DNA of 64,000 nt from CBDBCU01 sp965203435 (GCA_965203435.1 CBDBCU010000008.1:310001-374000); one strand, 5' to 3'; shown: positions 34,016 through 42,078, counted from the first letter of the stretch. Notes: generated by a model not told the origin, from the letters alone. A program made the numbers and translations.

Positions 34016-34320
34016 ACCGTCCTTCCCGCGTAAGCGGGAATCCCTATCCGCTCATCCCGAACTTGTTGAAGGATGTCATTCCGAGCGTAGCCGAGGAATC
34101 TGAAATGCCCGCCCTTGAATCCATTTCAAGATTTTCAGATTCCTCGGCTACGCTCGGAATGACATAGTGGGGTGGCTGCAGATCCCCTACCGTCCTTCCC
34201 GCGTAAGCGGGAATCCGGCGGCGGTTGGATGGCAAAGGGCCGGTCTTTTCAGTACCGTGGGGATTCCCGCTTACGCGGGAATGACGGTAGGGGGGCGGGA
34301 AGGACGGTAGAGGGAGCGGA
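34016..34320. repeat. Mixed R1, R3 and R2 repeat block
   Basis: R1 half (34016-34043), R3 unit (34049-34072), R2 inverted pair (34074-34165), R1 inverted pair (34189-34290) and a trailing GGACGGTAG fragment. The gap 33922-34373 holds no gene. Confidence 0.87.
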
Positions 34321-34373
34321 AAAGGGGCAAAGGGGCAAAGGGATACAGGAAAGGGCAAAAGGGAATCCGCCGC

Positions 34374-34739
34374 CTAACTGGGCGGGAATTGGAGCAGTTG
34401 CAGGATGTTGCCGTCCGGGTCTTGCAGGGTGGCGACCCAGCCGCCCCAATGTTCTTGTTCCGGCTCCCGCAGGAACGGTACTCCGGCGGCGGCCAGGCGG
34501 CGGTGGGCGGCGTGGATGTCGGCCACTTCCAGATGCGGCATTATGCGGTAGGGATCCCGGGCCGGGCCGGCTACCCGGCTGTGCAAGCCCAGGTTGAGGC
34601 GCATATTGTCGCCCAGCTGAAAGGCGATAAAGTCGCCGTGATGGGAATGGAGCGGCAACTGCAAGAGGTCGCGATAGAACCGGTACAACCGCGCCAGGTC
34701 GTCCGTCCACAGGGTAATGCCCACGACGCCGGCAATCAT
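34374..34739 (-). CDS. VOC (glyoxalase/bleomycin-resistance-fold) protein
   Basis: 121 residues, one VOC module pair: GITLWTDDLARLYRFYRDLLQLP, then HLEVADIHAAHRRLAAAGVPF and VATLQDPDGNILQLLQF. The metal-binding positions look partly conserved (H at HLEV, E replaced by Q in NILQLLQF), so enzyme activity is uncertain. Its ATG overlaps the Fur-family stop by one base, making a two-gene operon. Confidence 0.85.
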   Translation of the reverse strand: MIAGVVGITLWTDDLARLYRFYRDLLQLPLHSHHGDFIAFQLGDNMRLNLGLHSRVAGPARDPYRIMPHLEVADIHAAHRRLAAAGVPFLREPEQEHWGGWVATLQDPDGNILQLLQFPPS

Positions 34740-35209
34740 TATTCCCCCGGATCCGCCGGCGGCGCCGGCGGCTTTCCTTGCTTATCCCGGCTGGCGGCGC
34801 AGCGGCGGCACCAGCCGTGGAAATCCACCCGCTGCCAGGCCACATCAAAGTTGGATTCCTGGGCAATCTGCGCTTTCAGCCGCAGCACCGCCTCCTGCCC
34901 CAGGTCGGTATCCGCCACATTGCCGCAGCCGATGCACACCAGGTTGACGTGCGGCTCCAGGTTGGATTCGTAGCGGGACAACTTGGCAAAGGGCAGTTCC
35001 TGAATCAGCCCGCTCTTTTCCAGCACCCCCAGGGTGGAGTAGATGGTCGCCAGGGTCAGGGACGGGAAGTGGTCGCGCACCCGCTCGTAAATCTGCTGCA
35101 CCGAGGGATGGTCGGTGGAGTTCAGCACCGCCTCGGCGATAGCCAGCCGCTGCGGCGTAACGCGCACGCCGCCCCGCCGCAGCTGCGTCACCACTTCTTG
35201 CTGGGTCAT
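34739..35209 (-). CDS. Fur/PerR-family transcriptional regulator
   Basis: 156 residues. An N-terminal winged helix (RRGGVRVTPQRLAIAEAVL, TLATIYSTLGVLEKSGLI) is followed by a dimerisation domain. The structural zinc site is present as C92-x2-C95 and C134-x2-C137, as in PerR/Fur. The sensor-site His cluster is reduced (EPHVNLVC rather than HHHLVC). It is first in an operon with the VOC gene, so the VOC protein may be part of its stress regulon. An AT-rich patch with TATTATAACC at 35280-35300 may hold its promoter. Confidence 0.9.
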   Translation of the reverse strand: MTQQEVVTQLRRGGVRVTPQRLAIAEAVLNSTDHPSVQQIYERVRDHFPSLTLATIYSTLGVLEKSGLIQELPFAKLSRYESNLEPHVNLVCIGCGNVADTDLGQEAVLRLKAQIAQESNFDVAWQRVDFHGWCRRCAASRDKQGKPPAPPADPGE

Positions 35210-35346
35210 AACCCCTCCGCCGGGCGAGGGCCGGCAAACCTGATATTGCCCGGCCCTGGGTATCGTCTATCGTTAGGATGGATAACCTATTATAACCCGG
35301 TTTTGGGCACTTGGCAAGTTTCCGGGCGGGCGGGGATTTCGCGGCA

Positions 35347-35880
35347 TCAGCCCCGCCGGGCTTGTCCGCTTTTGCGAGACTCCCGGGAAATTGTATCAAG
35401 GGACTTTTCATGCTCCAGGGCCGCGTGGACAGCATCCCGGGCAGCTCGCTTGGACAGCCGCTCCAGTTTGGCGCGGGAAATACCGAAACGGCGGAAACCC
35501 AATTCGGCAACCAGCGGCTTGGCGCTGCCGGGGTCGTCGAGGATTTGCACCACTTCCTCCGGGCTGAGGGATTCTAGGACAGCGGCGGTTTCCGTCGGAA
35601 TTTCCGCCTTAATTACGGCGGTCACTATCTTGGAGCCGATTGCCGGAGCATTTTTCTGCTTAATAGCCTCGGGCAAGTCGGCCGCCGGGCAATGGGCAAA
35701 GGGGCGCAGGGCTTGGGCTACTGCGCGCAAGCCTTCGCTCAAGGCCGGATTGCCGGTCTTGCCGCCATCCTGCAACTTTGCCAGTCCCGTCAAATAGCGG
35801 GCCACGTCGGAGACCAGGAGTTGGCCCTCCGGGGTGTCCGGCAAAAGGTTCGGGTTCAGTTTGGATTGGCCGTTTTTCAT
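35347..35880 (-). CDS. ParA-associated uncharacterised protein
   Basis: 177 residues whose ATG overlaps the ParA stop by four bases (ATGA), a clear operon. It is helical and hydrophilic with LSPEEVVQILDDPGSAKPLVAELGFRRFG in the middle and a basic C-terminus (SRESRKSGQARRG). The SPEEVVQIL pattern suggests a small helix-turn-helix region (about 110-150) but no standard ParB motif is visible. It probably serves as the DNA-binding or cargo partner of ParA. Confidence 0.65.
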   Translation of the reverse strand: MKNGQSKLNPNLLPDTPEGQLLVSDVARYLTGLAKLQDGGKTGNPALSEGLRAVAQALRPFAHCPAADLPEAIKQKNAPAIGSKIVTAVIKAEIPTETAAVLESLSPEEVVQILDDPGSAKPLVAELGFRRFGISRAKLERLSKRAARDAVHAALEHEKSLDTISRESRKSGQARRG

Positions 35881-36812
35881 AGGGCGTCAATCCTTGCTTG
35901 GATGTGGTAGGTCAAGAATTGGTAGTCCTCGTGAATCCCCCGCCGGCCTATATTCTGAGTTTGAGGATAGTTATAGACCGGGAGACCATCGGACAAAGCC
36001 GCAGATATGCCGGTGCCTTGAGGGATATAAGGCTCCAGCAAAGCCGTTCCCCAATGCCTTTGCAAAGAGTTCAAGTGCTGGGCGTGGTCGTCAGTATAGC
36101 CGCTATACCCGCCGGAGGTTTGTATCCGGGTAATGACCAAACCGACCAACTGCGTGTCGGGAACATACATAGACCGAGGATCTCCCATTGGAGCCAAAGC
36201 GCGTAACCGGGTGTCAATGCCCGACCGCATCATATCGCGCAGATGCGGGGCGCCGCGCTCCATTACCGCCTCCGGTACGACCGGGATGATGTAGCCGTGG
36301 CTGGCGGCGATAGCGTTCTGAGAGACGATCTTGGTAGCCGGCGGGCAGTCAAAGACGATGTAGTCATACTCATCGTCAACGCCGGTCTCCTCCAGCCAAC
36401 GGCAGAGCAGAGTCCGCTTGTTCCATTCGGAGCGGATGGCGTTGCCTTGGTGGGACGCGGTCAACTCGATCTCAGTATCATCCAGATGCAGGCTGGCCGG
36501 TACCAAGTCCATACGGTCATAGTCCGGGTCGCGGCGGCGCATCGGGGAACGGGCGATGATTTCAGCTCCGGGCAAGGTATGTTCATCACCCACGAAAGTA
36601 CGAAAGACCGCGTCGACAGTGCGGCTGCTATTGACCGCCCGGTCCCACCCACTGGCCCCAAGGCACAAGAGGGACAAGCTGCTCTGATGGTCCACATCAA
36701 TAAGCAGAACCCGCTGACCCATAAGGGACGAAAGACCGGTGCCAAGGTGAAAGGCCAGCGTGGTTTTGCCTACGCCGCCCTTGAAGTTGATGATGCTGAT
36801 GCGCTTTGCCAT
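35877..36812 (-). CDS. ParA-like ATPase
   Basis: 311 residues from the ATG at 36812, eight bases after CAGGAGG. The deviant Walker A box is FKGGVGKTTLAFHLG (residues 10-24, both signature lysines), the switch I-type Asp is in LLIDVDHQSSLSLL, and Walker B is YDYIVFDCPPATK. This is a MinD/ParA NTPase of the partition/cargo-positioning family. No second ParB and no oriC or parS-like clusters were seen, so this is not evidently the chromosome locus; a mobile-element or protein-cargo system is possible. Confidence 0.85.
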   Translation of the reverse strand: MAKRISIINFKGGVGKTTLAFHLGTGLSSLMGQRVLLIDVDHQSSLSLLCLGASGWDRAVNSSRTVDAVFRTFVGDEHTLPGAEIIARSPMRRRDPDYDRMDLVPASLHLDDTEIELTASHQGNAIRSEWNKRTLLCRWLEETGVDDEYDYIVFDCPPATKIVSQNAIAASHGYIIPVVPEAVMERGAPHLRDMMRSGIDTRLRALAPMGDPRSMYVPDTQLVGLVITRIQTSGGYSGYTDDHAQHLNSLQRHWGTALLEPYIPQGTGISAALSDGLPVYNYPQTQNIGRRGIHEDYQFLTYHIQARIDAL

Positions 36813-36866
36813 CCCCTTTGCCTCCTGGGGCTGATGATAACACAAAGGCCGCGCCAGCGCAACCAC

Positions 36867-37208
36867 GGTTCTGTAGCATTTTGCTGGGTAGTTCCTTATA
36901 ATGGGATTCTATGCAATGCAACCGTTGCATCAGGGGCAAAGTCATCCGCTATTCGGATGGGCGGGAAATCCGTTGTCCCGTCTGCTTGGGTTCTGGGCAA
37001 CGGGCGCGGGGCAGCCCTCTGGACTTTGAGGAATGGACGCCCTATGGATACCGTGATGCTCATCCCCCCTATTGCCCCTGTGTGCAATGCGTCTCTACAA
37101 GGATAAGCCGGCGCCAAATCCCCGGTTCCGATTTCTCCAGTGGATCAAGTCCCTTTTCAAGCGGGGGGATTGGTAAATCCAAACTACCCAGCAAAATGCT
37201 ACAGAACC
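36867..37208. mobile_element. 342-bp element with perfect 27-bp terminal inverted repeats
   Basis: The left end (36867-36893, starting GGTTCTGTAGCATTTTGC) is the exact reverse complement of 37182-37208. The inverted ends bracket a small zinc-ribbon ORF. Pairing stops at once outside the 27 bases on both sides. No clear target-site duplication was found, and no transposase is encoded, so a non-autonomous MITE-like element or a captured gene is the simplest idea. Confidence 0.7.
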
Positions 37209-37222
37209 CTCCAAACTGCTGA
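36911..37222 (+). CDS. Small zinc-ribbon protein inside the inverted-repeat element
   Basis: 103 residues, ATG 36911, only eight bases after TATAAT (36897-36902), so probably leaderless. Four Cys form a DnaJ-type double ribbon: CNRCIRGKVI (3-6) and CPVCLGSG (22-25), followed by CPCVQC further on. The C-terminal 14 codons run through the right inverted repeat and stop 14 bases beyond it. Function is unknown. Confidence 0.5.
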   Translation: MQCNRCIRGKVIRYSDGREIRCPVCLGSGQRARGSPLDFEEWTPYGYRDAHPPYCPCVQCVSTRISRRQIPGSDFSSGSSPFSSGGIGKSKLPSKMLQNPPNC

Positions 37223-37308
37223 CAGTTGCCCCTTGACGCCGGGAGCCGGGTTGTAATATATTGGCACAAGAGTTCCAAATCCTTTTACCCAAGGAGCAAT
37301 TTTCCTTT

Positions 37309-38097
37309 ATGGTCGAAGTAGCCAACCACGCCCCCGGAAACTTTTGCTGGATTCACCTGGCCACCACCGACGCGGCCGCGTCCAAAGCCTTTTACGGCCA
37401 GTTGCTGGGCTGGACTTATTCCGACGCCCCGGCCGGGCCGGATATGGTCTATAGCATGGCGCAAAAGGACGGCAAAAATGTCGCCGGCCTGTACGAAATG
37501 GACGCCGGGATGCGGGAACAGGGTTGCCTGCCCCGTTGGGAGAGCTTTATCGCCGTAGCCGACGCGGACGCCGCCGCCGCGCGGGTCAAGGCCGTTGGCG
37601 GTTCCCTGCTGGAGGAGCCGTTCGATGTCTTTGACGCCGGCCGGACGGCTATGGCCGTTGACCCCACCGGCGCCGCCTTTGGCCTCTGGCAGCCCAAAGA
37701 GCATCTGGGCGCCCAACTGGTTTATCAGCCCGGGGCTATGGGCTGGAACGAACTTTATACCCACCAGACCGCCCCGGCCGCCCAGTTCTACGCCGACCTG
37801 TTCGGCTGGACTTCCTCCCGGGAACGGGTCGGCCCGGAACAGGAGGAATATACCATCTTTAAGAACGGGGAGCAGCCGGTAGCCGGGATGATGCAAATCA
37901 AGCCGGAGTGGAGGGAAGTGCCGCCCAACTGGTCTATCTACCTGGGCGTGGACGACTGCGACGCCAGCCTGCAACAGGCGGTAAGCCTGGGGTCGGAGGT
38001 CATCGTCCCGGCAACGCAGGAGGCCAACATCCGCTTTGCCTTTATCAAAGACCCCCAAGGCGTCTATCTGGGCATCGCCCAAGTGCTGCCGGAGTAA
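37309..38097 (+). CDS. VOC family protein with two glyoxalase-fold modules
   Basis: 262 residues from the ATG at 37309, ten bases after AAGGAG; an upstream TTG is less likely. The two halves align: FCWIHLATTDAAASKAFYGQLLGWTYSD (about 12-39) with MGWNELYTHQTAPAAQFYADLFGWTSS (about 144-170), and both end in DPTGAAFGLWQP / DPQGVYLGIAQ. Such duplicated VOC proteins resemble hydroxylase-like or antibiotic-resistance homologues without assigned substrate. A TTGACG...TATATT promoter-like pair lies at 37233-37262. Confidence 0.88.
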   Translation: MVEVANHAPGNFCWIHLATTDAAASKAFYGQLLGWTYSDAPAGPDMVYSMAQKDGKNVAGLYEMDAGMREQGCLPRWESFIAVADADAAAARVKAVGGSLLEEPFDVFDAGRTAMAVDPTGAAFGLWQPKEHLGAQLVYQPGAMGWNELYTHQTAPAAQFYADLFGWTSSRERVGPEQEEYTIFKNGEQPVAGMMQIKPEWREVPPNWSIYLGVDDCDASLQQAVSLGSEVIVPATQEANIRFAFIKDPQGVYLGIAQVLPE

Positions 38098-38160
38098 AGG
38101 CAGGCAACGGCCGGCATAAGGACAAGCAGCAGCAGCGGCCGGGCGGCGGCTGATAAAAAG

Positions 38161-38196
38161 GGGCGGCGCGTCATAAGGGATGCGCCGCCCTTTTTA
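38161..38196 (+). terminator. Rho-independent terminator
   Basis: Stem GGGCGGCGC (38161-38169) with GCGCCGCCC (38182-38190), a 12-nt loop and TTTTT afterwards. It sits 64 bases after the VOC gene stop. The opposite strand also has an A/T flank, so it could serve the convergent small genes. Confidence 0.85.
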
Positions 38197-38238
38197 AGTT
38201 TAAGTTCTTGGCGGGGATACCTTTGGCCCGGGCCGAGG

Positions 38239-38439
38239 CTACCGATCCCGCAACTTGATGGTCTGGTCCGGGTCCTGCACCCGCACCCGATAGCGGTGGG
38301 CGTCGAGGGGGGAAGCCAAACGGTAGCCGGGGGGGGTGACCCCGTTGGCCCGCGCCTGTTCCAAAGCCTCCCGAACCTTTTTCATATCCACGCCCGGATT
38401 GGCCCCGATCAGCTTCAGAATTTCCTCCGCAGTGTTCAT
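38239..38439 (-). CDS. Small hydrophilic protein of unknown function
   Basis: 66 residues, ATG 38439, behind the strong site AAAAGGAGGAGGG. The sequence NTAEEILKLIGANPGVDMKKVREALEQARANGVTPPGY is helical and looks like a small DNA-binding or antitoxin-type N-terminus; the C-terminus RVRVQDPDQTIKLRD is strand-rich. It lies 12 bases after the SDH-type fragment. Confidence 0.6.
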   Translation of the reverse strand: MNTAEEILKLIGANPGVDMKKVREALEQARANGVTPPGYRLASPLDAHRYRVRVQDPDQTIKLRDR

Positions 38440-38451
38440 ACCCTCCTCCTT

Positions 38452-38700
38452 TTAAGCTACGAGCATATACCGGCCGGGGTAATGCAAAATCACCACCCCG
38501 CTCCTCCGCGGCCGGTAATCCTCAAAGAGATTATAGTAGTCTTTGACCTGCTTGCCAAGCTGCGGGTTTTCGTCGTAATCGTCGATCTTCACCTGGAGGT
38601 CCCGACGCAAAACTTCCATAGAAATGCCGTGACCGTGGGAGTGCCAACGCTCGATATTGTTCAACTCCCGAGCAATCCTTTCGGCTTGCCGGCTTTTCAC
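38452..38700 (-). pseudogene. C-terminal fragment of an SDH-type Clp-fold serine proteinase
   Basis: 82 codons from a GTG at 38700. The sequence IARELNNIERWHSHGHGISMEVL, KIDDYDENPQLGKQVKDYYNLF matches what I recall of the C-terminus of serine dehydrogenase proteinase (SDH_sah) family members (ERW-x-THG-R-I...). The protease core with its catalytic Ser and Lys is missing; upstream is an R5/R3/R2 repeat block beginning 40 bases away. It is most simply a truncated gene, though a free-standing small protein cannot be excluded. Confidence 0.5.
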
Positions 38701-38741
38701 CCGGGCGGTGACTTTTCGCCGGCGGGTTCGGTAAATGCCTA

Positions 38742-38988
38742 GGGCGTGTTCCCACTAATTATTGCCGCCCCAAATAGACCATCCCTTTTCCGCTCATCCT
38801 GAACTTGTTGAAGGATGTCATTCCGAGCGTAGCCGAGGAATCTAGGGCGTGTTCCCACTAATTATTGCCGCCCCAACAGACCATCACCTTACTATGTCAT
38901 TCCGAGCGTAGCCGAGGAATCTAAAAATCTTGAAATGGAGTCAACGGCGGGCATTTTAGATTCCTCGGCTACGCTCGGAATGACATAG
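38742..38988. repeat. Repeat block with two R5 copies, R3 and R2
   Basis: R5 (AGGGCGTGTTCCCACTAATT, extending to GCCGCCCCAA) occurs at 38742-38773 and again at 38844-38876 with R3 and an R2 half between; a full R2 inverted pair follows (38897-38988). No gene lies in 38701-39127. Confidence 0.85.
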
Positions 38989-39127
38989 GGGTGGCTGCGG
39001 ATTTCCAACATACTCCCCAGCAACTCGCTACTACGGATAACGCTCGGCATCAGAATGATACAGTAAAGGCTAGGAACGGCAGCGGAGGGCGGCAGCGGAG
39101 GGCGCTGCGCCCTCCGCCAAGGCCGCC

Positions 39128-39436
39128 CTAGTCATACCAGTTCCTTGCCAAGTCAACCCACTGGGGATTGACCGACTCAATGAGAGCGGCCTTTTTGCTC
39201 CGGCGCCAGCCTTTCAACTGCTTCTCCCTCGCCAGAGCAGAATGGACATCCGAAGTTTCCTCGTAATACACCAGCATCGTATGGCGGTATTTGCTGGTGA
39301 AACCGCCGGTCAGTTGATTCCTGTGCTCGAACACCCGCCGCTCCAAGTCGTTGGTTATCCCGACATAAGGCTGGTGGGCGCGGTTAGCCATAATGTATAC
39401 GTAGTAATGCCGGGAACAGGGCTGATTGCGCGGCAT
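39128..39436 (-). CDS. GIY-YIG nuclease superfamily protein (UPF0213-like)
   Basis: 102 residues with YYVYIMANRAHQPYVGITNDLERRVFEH, the GIY-YIG core (YVY...YVG) with the conserved Arg, then KQLKGWRRSKKAALIESVNP ending in NPQWVDLARNWYD. This single-domain family is widespread in bacteria; a housekeeping or DNA-repair role is suspected but unproven. It is embedded among R2 repeats, and its start codon is only about 20 bases from one. Confidence 0.88.
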   Translation of the reverse strand: MPRNQPCSRHYYVYIMANRAHQPYVGITNDLERRVFEHRNQLTGGFTSKYRHTMLVYYEETSDVHSALAREKQLKGWRRSKKAALIESVNPQWVDLARNWYD

Positions 39437-39439
39437 TTT

Positions 39440-39739
39440 AGATTCCTCGGCTACGCTCGGAATGACCTAGGCGCTACGCTCGGAATGACCTGGGTTGCGT
39501 CGGAGGGATATGGCTGCCCGCGGAATGACCTAGGCGCTATGCCCGGAAGGACCTGGGTTGCGTCGGAGGGATATGGCTACGCTCGGAATGACCTAGGGAG
39601 AGTTCACTCTACTTGTTGATGCCTCGGATAACCCATCCCTTTCCTAGGTCATTCCGAGCGTAGCCGAGGAATCTAAAAGTCTTGAAATGGAGTCAAGGCC
39701 GGGCATTTCAGATTCCTCGGCTACGCTCGGAATGACATA
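39440..39739. repeat. Degenerate R2 repeats and an R2 inverted pair
   Basis: An R2 half (39440-39468) is followed by three short direct fragments (GGAATGACCTGGGTTGCGTC type, about every 50 bases to 39600) and a complete R2 inverted pair at 39643-39739. Nothing coding is supported in 39437-39854. Confidence 0.82.
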
Positions 39740-39854
39740 GGAGTTACGCTCGGAAGGCCCTGGCTTGCGTCGGAGGGATACGGGTACTTCCGGAGCGATA
39801 TGGGTTGCGGCCGGTAAGGACTTGGATTTGGCCCGGGCGCGCCAACCCCACCCC

Positions 39855-41690
39855 CTACACCGCGCACTCCCCTTCGCCGCGTTCCAGCACATAGGCGTTG
39901 GTGCGTTCCCAGTCGATATACATTTCGCCGCCGGATTCCGCGGCCCCGGCCTTTTCCTGAGCCCGGGCCGCCACCGCCGTCACTTCCGCCACGCCTACCC
40001 GATCCAGAAAGCCGTTGAAACTTTCCCCGGCCTGGCGGTTATCCCGGTAGTAAAGGCTGATTTCCCGGACGACCTCCGGGGCCAGCCGGGCCGGCACCTT
40101 GACCTTGGGAATGCGAGTGCCAATCCGGGAATCCTCGACCCGATTGTCGCCATAGTTGCCGCCGAGGAACAGCTCATACGCCGGAATCTGGCTGCCCTCC
40201 GGCCCTTTGATGGCCGCCCCGTGAAAGCCGATGTTGGCAATGTGATGCAGGCCGCAGCCGTTGGGACAGCCGCTCATCTTGATGCGGATTTTGCTGACCC
40301 CCTCATCTTTGAGCAGGGCCTCGTCCCAAGAATTCAGTTCCGTCCGCATCGCTTGGGCCAGGCCCATCGAGGCGGTAATGCCCAGTTTGCAGCTGTCGGT
40401 GCCGGGGCAGGAGACCACATTGGTGATGGTATGGGCGCCGGGTTCGTTGAGGCCGATTTGTCCCAGGACTTCCCAAACCTCGTGCAGCCAGGCATCCGGC
40501 ACCCAGCGCAAAGCCAGGTTCTGTTCCTGAGTAGCCTGAGCCCGGCCGCCGGTATAGCGGCGCACAATGGCGGCCAATCCCCGGAACTGATCCGGAGTCA
40601 AATCGCCGCGCACCGGCTTGACATACACCACATTATAGCCGGCCTGCTTTTGCGCGGCCACATTGGTCTCCCGCCAGTAGCCATAATCGCCGCCGCCGTT
40701 GCGGCCGTTGCCTGCCGCCGCCGGAGTCATCGGCGGCGTCTCCGGGAAAATTTCCTCCTCCCCCATCAAGGGCGCCGGGTCGATGGGGCCGATTTGCGCC
40801 AACTGTTCCTCCACCAAGACGCGGAATTCGTCCAGGCCAATGCGGTCAATCAGCACCTTGAGGCGGGCCATCATCCGATTTTTGCGGAGGGATACCGCCT
40901 GGTCAAAGACCGTCCAGACCGCCAGAGCCAGACGCAGATAATCCTTTTCCGGCAGGAAGTCGTACAGGGGTTTCGCCAGGCGGGGCATAATGGAAGTGCC
41001 GCCGCCCACATAGACTTTGAACCCCCGCTGCCCGTCGCGGATTTGGGATACATAGGTCAAATCCTGAATGGCGGCGGCCACCGTATCCCGGGCGTCAATG
41101 CCGGTAAAGGCGGTCTTGAACTTGCGGGGAAAGGTTTGAGTGATGGGATGGCGGACGCCAAAGCGCACATAGGCGGTCAGATAGGGCGTGGGGTCAAAAA
41201 TTTCGTCGGCGTCCACGCCGGCGGTAGGGGAGCCGACCACATTGCGGACGGTATTGCCGCAGGCTTCCCGGCTGGTCAAGCCCGCCGTCCCCAGCAGGCG
41301 CAGCACGGCCGGGCATTGCGGCAGGGGGATGTGATGAAACTGCACATTCTGGCGGGTGGTGATGTGGCCCTTGCCCAGGGGGGCGTAGGTTTCTGCCACT
41401 TCGCCCAAGGCTGCCAAGGCCGCCGGAGACAGGATGCCGCCGGGAATTTTGACCCGAATCATCTGGACTTCGGCCTGCCGCTGGCCGTACACCCCTTGCC
41501 GCAGACGAAAGGGAGTGAACTCGGCATTATCCTGTTCCCCGGCTTGGAAACGGGCCGATTCCCCCTCGAACCGCTGCACTTCCGCCTCCATAAAGGGGAT
41601 GATGCCGGGCGCGGCCGGGGCCAGGTCCATACTCTGGCGGTGGATTTCCTCTTGGGTCGGCGCTTGAGTAAGTTCGCTTATGCTGGTCAA
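39855..41690 (-). CDS. Ferredoxin-type sulfite (nitrite) reductase, siroheme [4Fe-4S]
   Basis: 611 residues from TTG 41690, behind AAGGAGG. Two half-repeats of the nitrite/sulfite reductase fold are present, with the siroheme/[4Fe-4S] ligands in VSCPGTDSCKLG and SGCPNGCGLHH (about 425-475). The residues KGHITTRQNVQFHHIP and RFGVRHPIT bind siroheme. Sequence alone does not separate sulfite from nitrite reductase, but a Cys-codon leader peptide and terminator upstream argue for assimilatory sulfite reduction. The divergent neighbour makes uroporphyrinogen III, the siroheme precursor. Confidence 0.9.
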   Translation of the reverse strand: MTSISELTQAPTQEEIHRQSMDLAPAAPGIIPFMEAEVQRFEGESARFQAGEQDNAEFTPFRLRQGVYGQRQAEVQMIRVKIPGGILSPAALAALGEVAETYAPLGKGHITTRQNVQFHHIPLPQCPAVLRLLGTAGLTSREACGNTVRNVVGSPTAGVDADEIFDPTPYLTAYVRFGVRHPITQTFPRKFKTAFTGIDARDTVAAAIQDLTYVSQIRDGQRGFKVYVGGGTSIMPRLAKPLYDFLPEKDYLRLALAVWTVFDQAVSLRKNRMMARLKVLIDRIGLDEFRVLVEEQLAQIGPIDPAPLMGEEEIFPETPPMTPAAAGNGRNGGGDYGYWRETNVAAQKQAGYNVVYVKPVRGDLTPDQFRGLAAIVRRYTGGRAQATQEQNLALRWVPDAWLHEVWEVLGQIGLNEPGAHTITNVVSCPGTDSCKLGITASMGLAQAMRTELNSWDEALLKDEGVSKIRIKMSGCPNGCGLHHIANIGFHGAAIKGPEGSQIPAYELFLGGNYGDNRVEDSRIGTRIPKVKVPARLAPEVVREISLYYRDNRQAGESFNGFLDRVGVAEVTAVAARAQEKAGAAESGGEMYIDWERTNAYVLERGEGECAV

Positions 41691-41786
41691 CGGGGCCTCC
41701 TTGCGTGGGCGGGCGGTTTTTCGGATGTTTCGGGCCGCGGCTACGGCGGCGCTTTGATTTACTGGATTGCCGGGCCGGGTTCAGCG

Positions 41787-41825
41787 CAAAAATAAAACCC
41801 ACCGGGCGTGGCAAAGGCCGGTGGG
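41787..41825 (-). terminator. Intrinsic terminator in the leader of the sulfite reductase gene
   Basis: Reading the minus strand, CCCACCGG (41825-41818) pairs with CCGGTGGG (41805-41798) across a 12-nt loop and is followed by TTTTATTTTT. It lies about 97 bases upstream of the reductase start codon, inside its transcript, so it is an attenuator rather than a gene-end terminator. Confidence 0.88.
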
Positions 41826-41862
41826 CGCAGGGATGTCCGTCGTATGCGCTGGACGCAGAGAC

Positions 41863-41931
41863 TTAACCCGCCCCCGTTTCGGGCGGACAGGTACAAGCGC
41901 AGCAGCAGCGGAGGGCGGTAAGTTTCAGCAT
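41863..41931 (-). CDS. Cysteine-rich leader peptide of the sulfite reductase operon
   Basis: 22 codons, ATG 41931 to TAA 41863. Residues 1-8 read MLKLTALR and residues 9-15 read CCCACTC: five Cys in seven codons, using three TGC then TGT, TGT. There is no ribosome site; the -10 box ends eight bases before the ATG, so translation would start at the mRNA 5' end. The terminal codons (TGT CCG CCC) form one arm of a CCGCCC/GGGCGG hairpin, and its GGGCG arm can alternatively pair with CGCCC of the terminator. Slow translation at Cys codons should therefore favour read-through. Confidence 0.75.
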   Translation of the reverse strand: MLKLTALRCCCACTCPPETGAG

Positions 41932-41939
41932 TTGCCGAT

Positions 41940-41968
41940 AGTTTAACCGCCTTTCCGAGGCTTGTCAA
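41940..41968 (-). promoter_or_regulatory. Promoter of the sulfite reductase attenuator leader
   Basis: TTGACA (41968-41963), a 17-bp spacer and TAAACT (41945-41940) on the minus strand, a near-consensus housekeeping promoter. The predicted start lies at the leader peptide's ATG. Confidence 0.75.
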
Positions 41969-42078
41969 CACCTTTTTGCCAAGTTGCGGAAAATTCCTTT
42001 TTCCAGTAGCATTATGCCTTGACTAGTCCGGCTCCGGCGCGGAATAACCCAAGCCTTATTGCTAACGGAGTAACACCC

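Noticed and set aside
36867..37208. 27-bp inverted repeat as a simple bidirectional terminator
   Set aside because: The arms are 288 bases apart with an ORF and promoter between them, and there is no T-tract, so a terminator stem is unlikely.
39765..41795. 676-codon open frame on the plus strand opposite the sulfite reductase gene
   Set aside because: It is the GC-rich antisense shadow of the reductase, with no ribosome site and a proline/glutamine/glycine-rich translation lacking any domain.
41759..41971. 70-codon minus-strand ORF overlapping the attenuator
   Set aside because: It lies in a different frame from the Cys leader, runs through the terminator stem and shows no domain or ribosome site.
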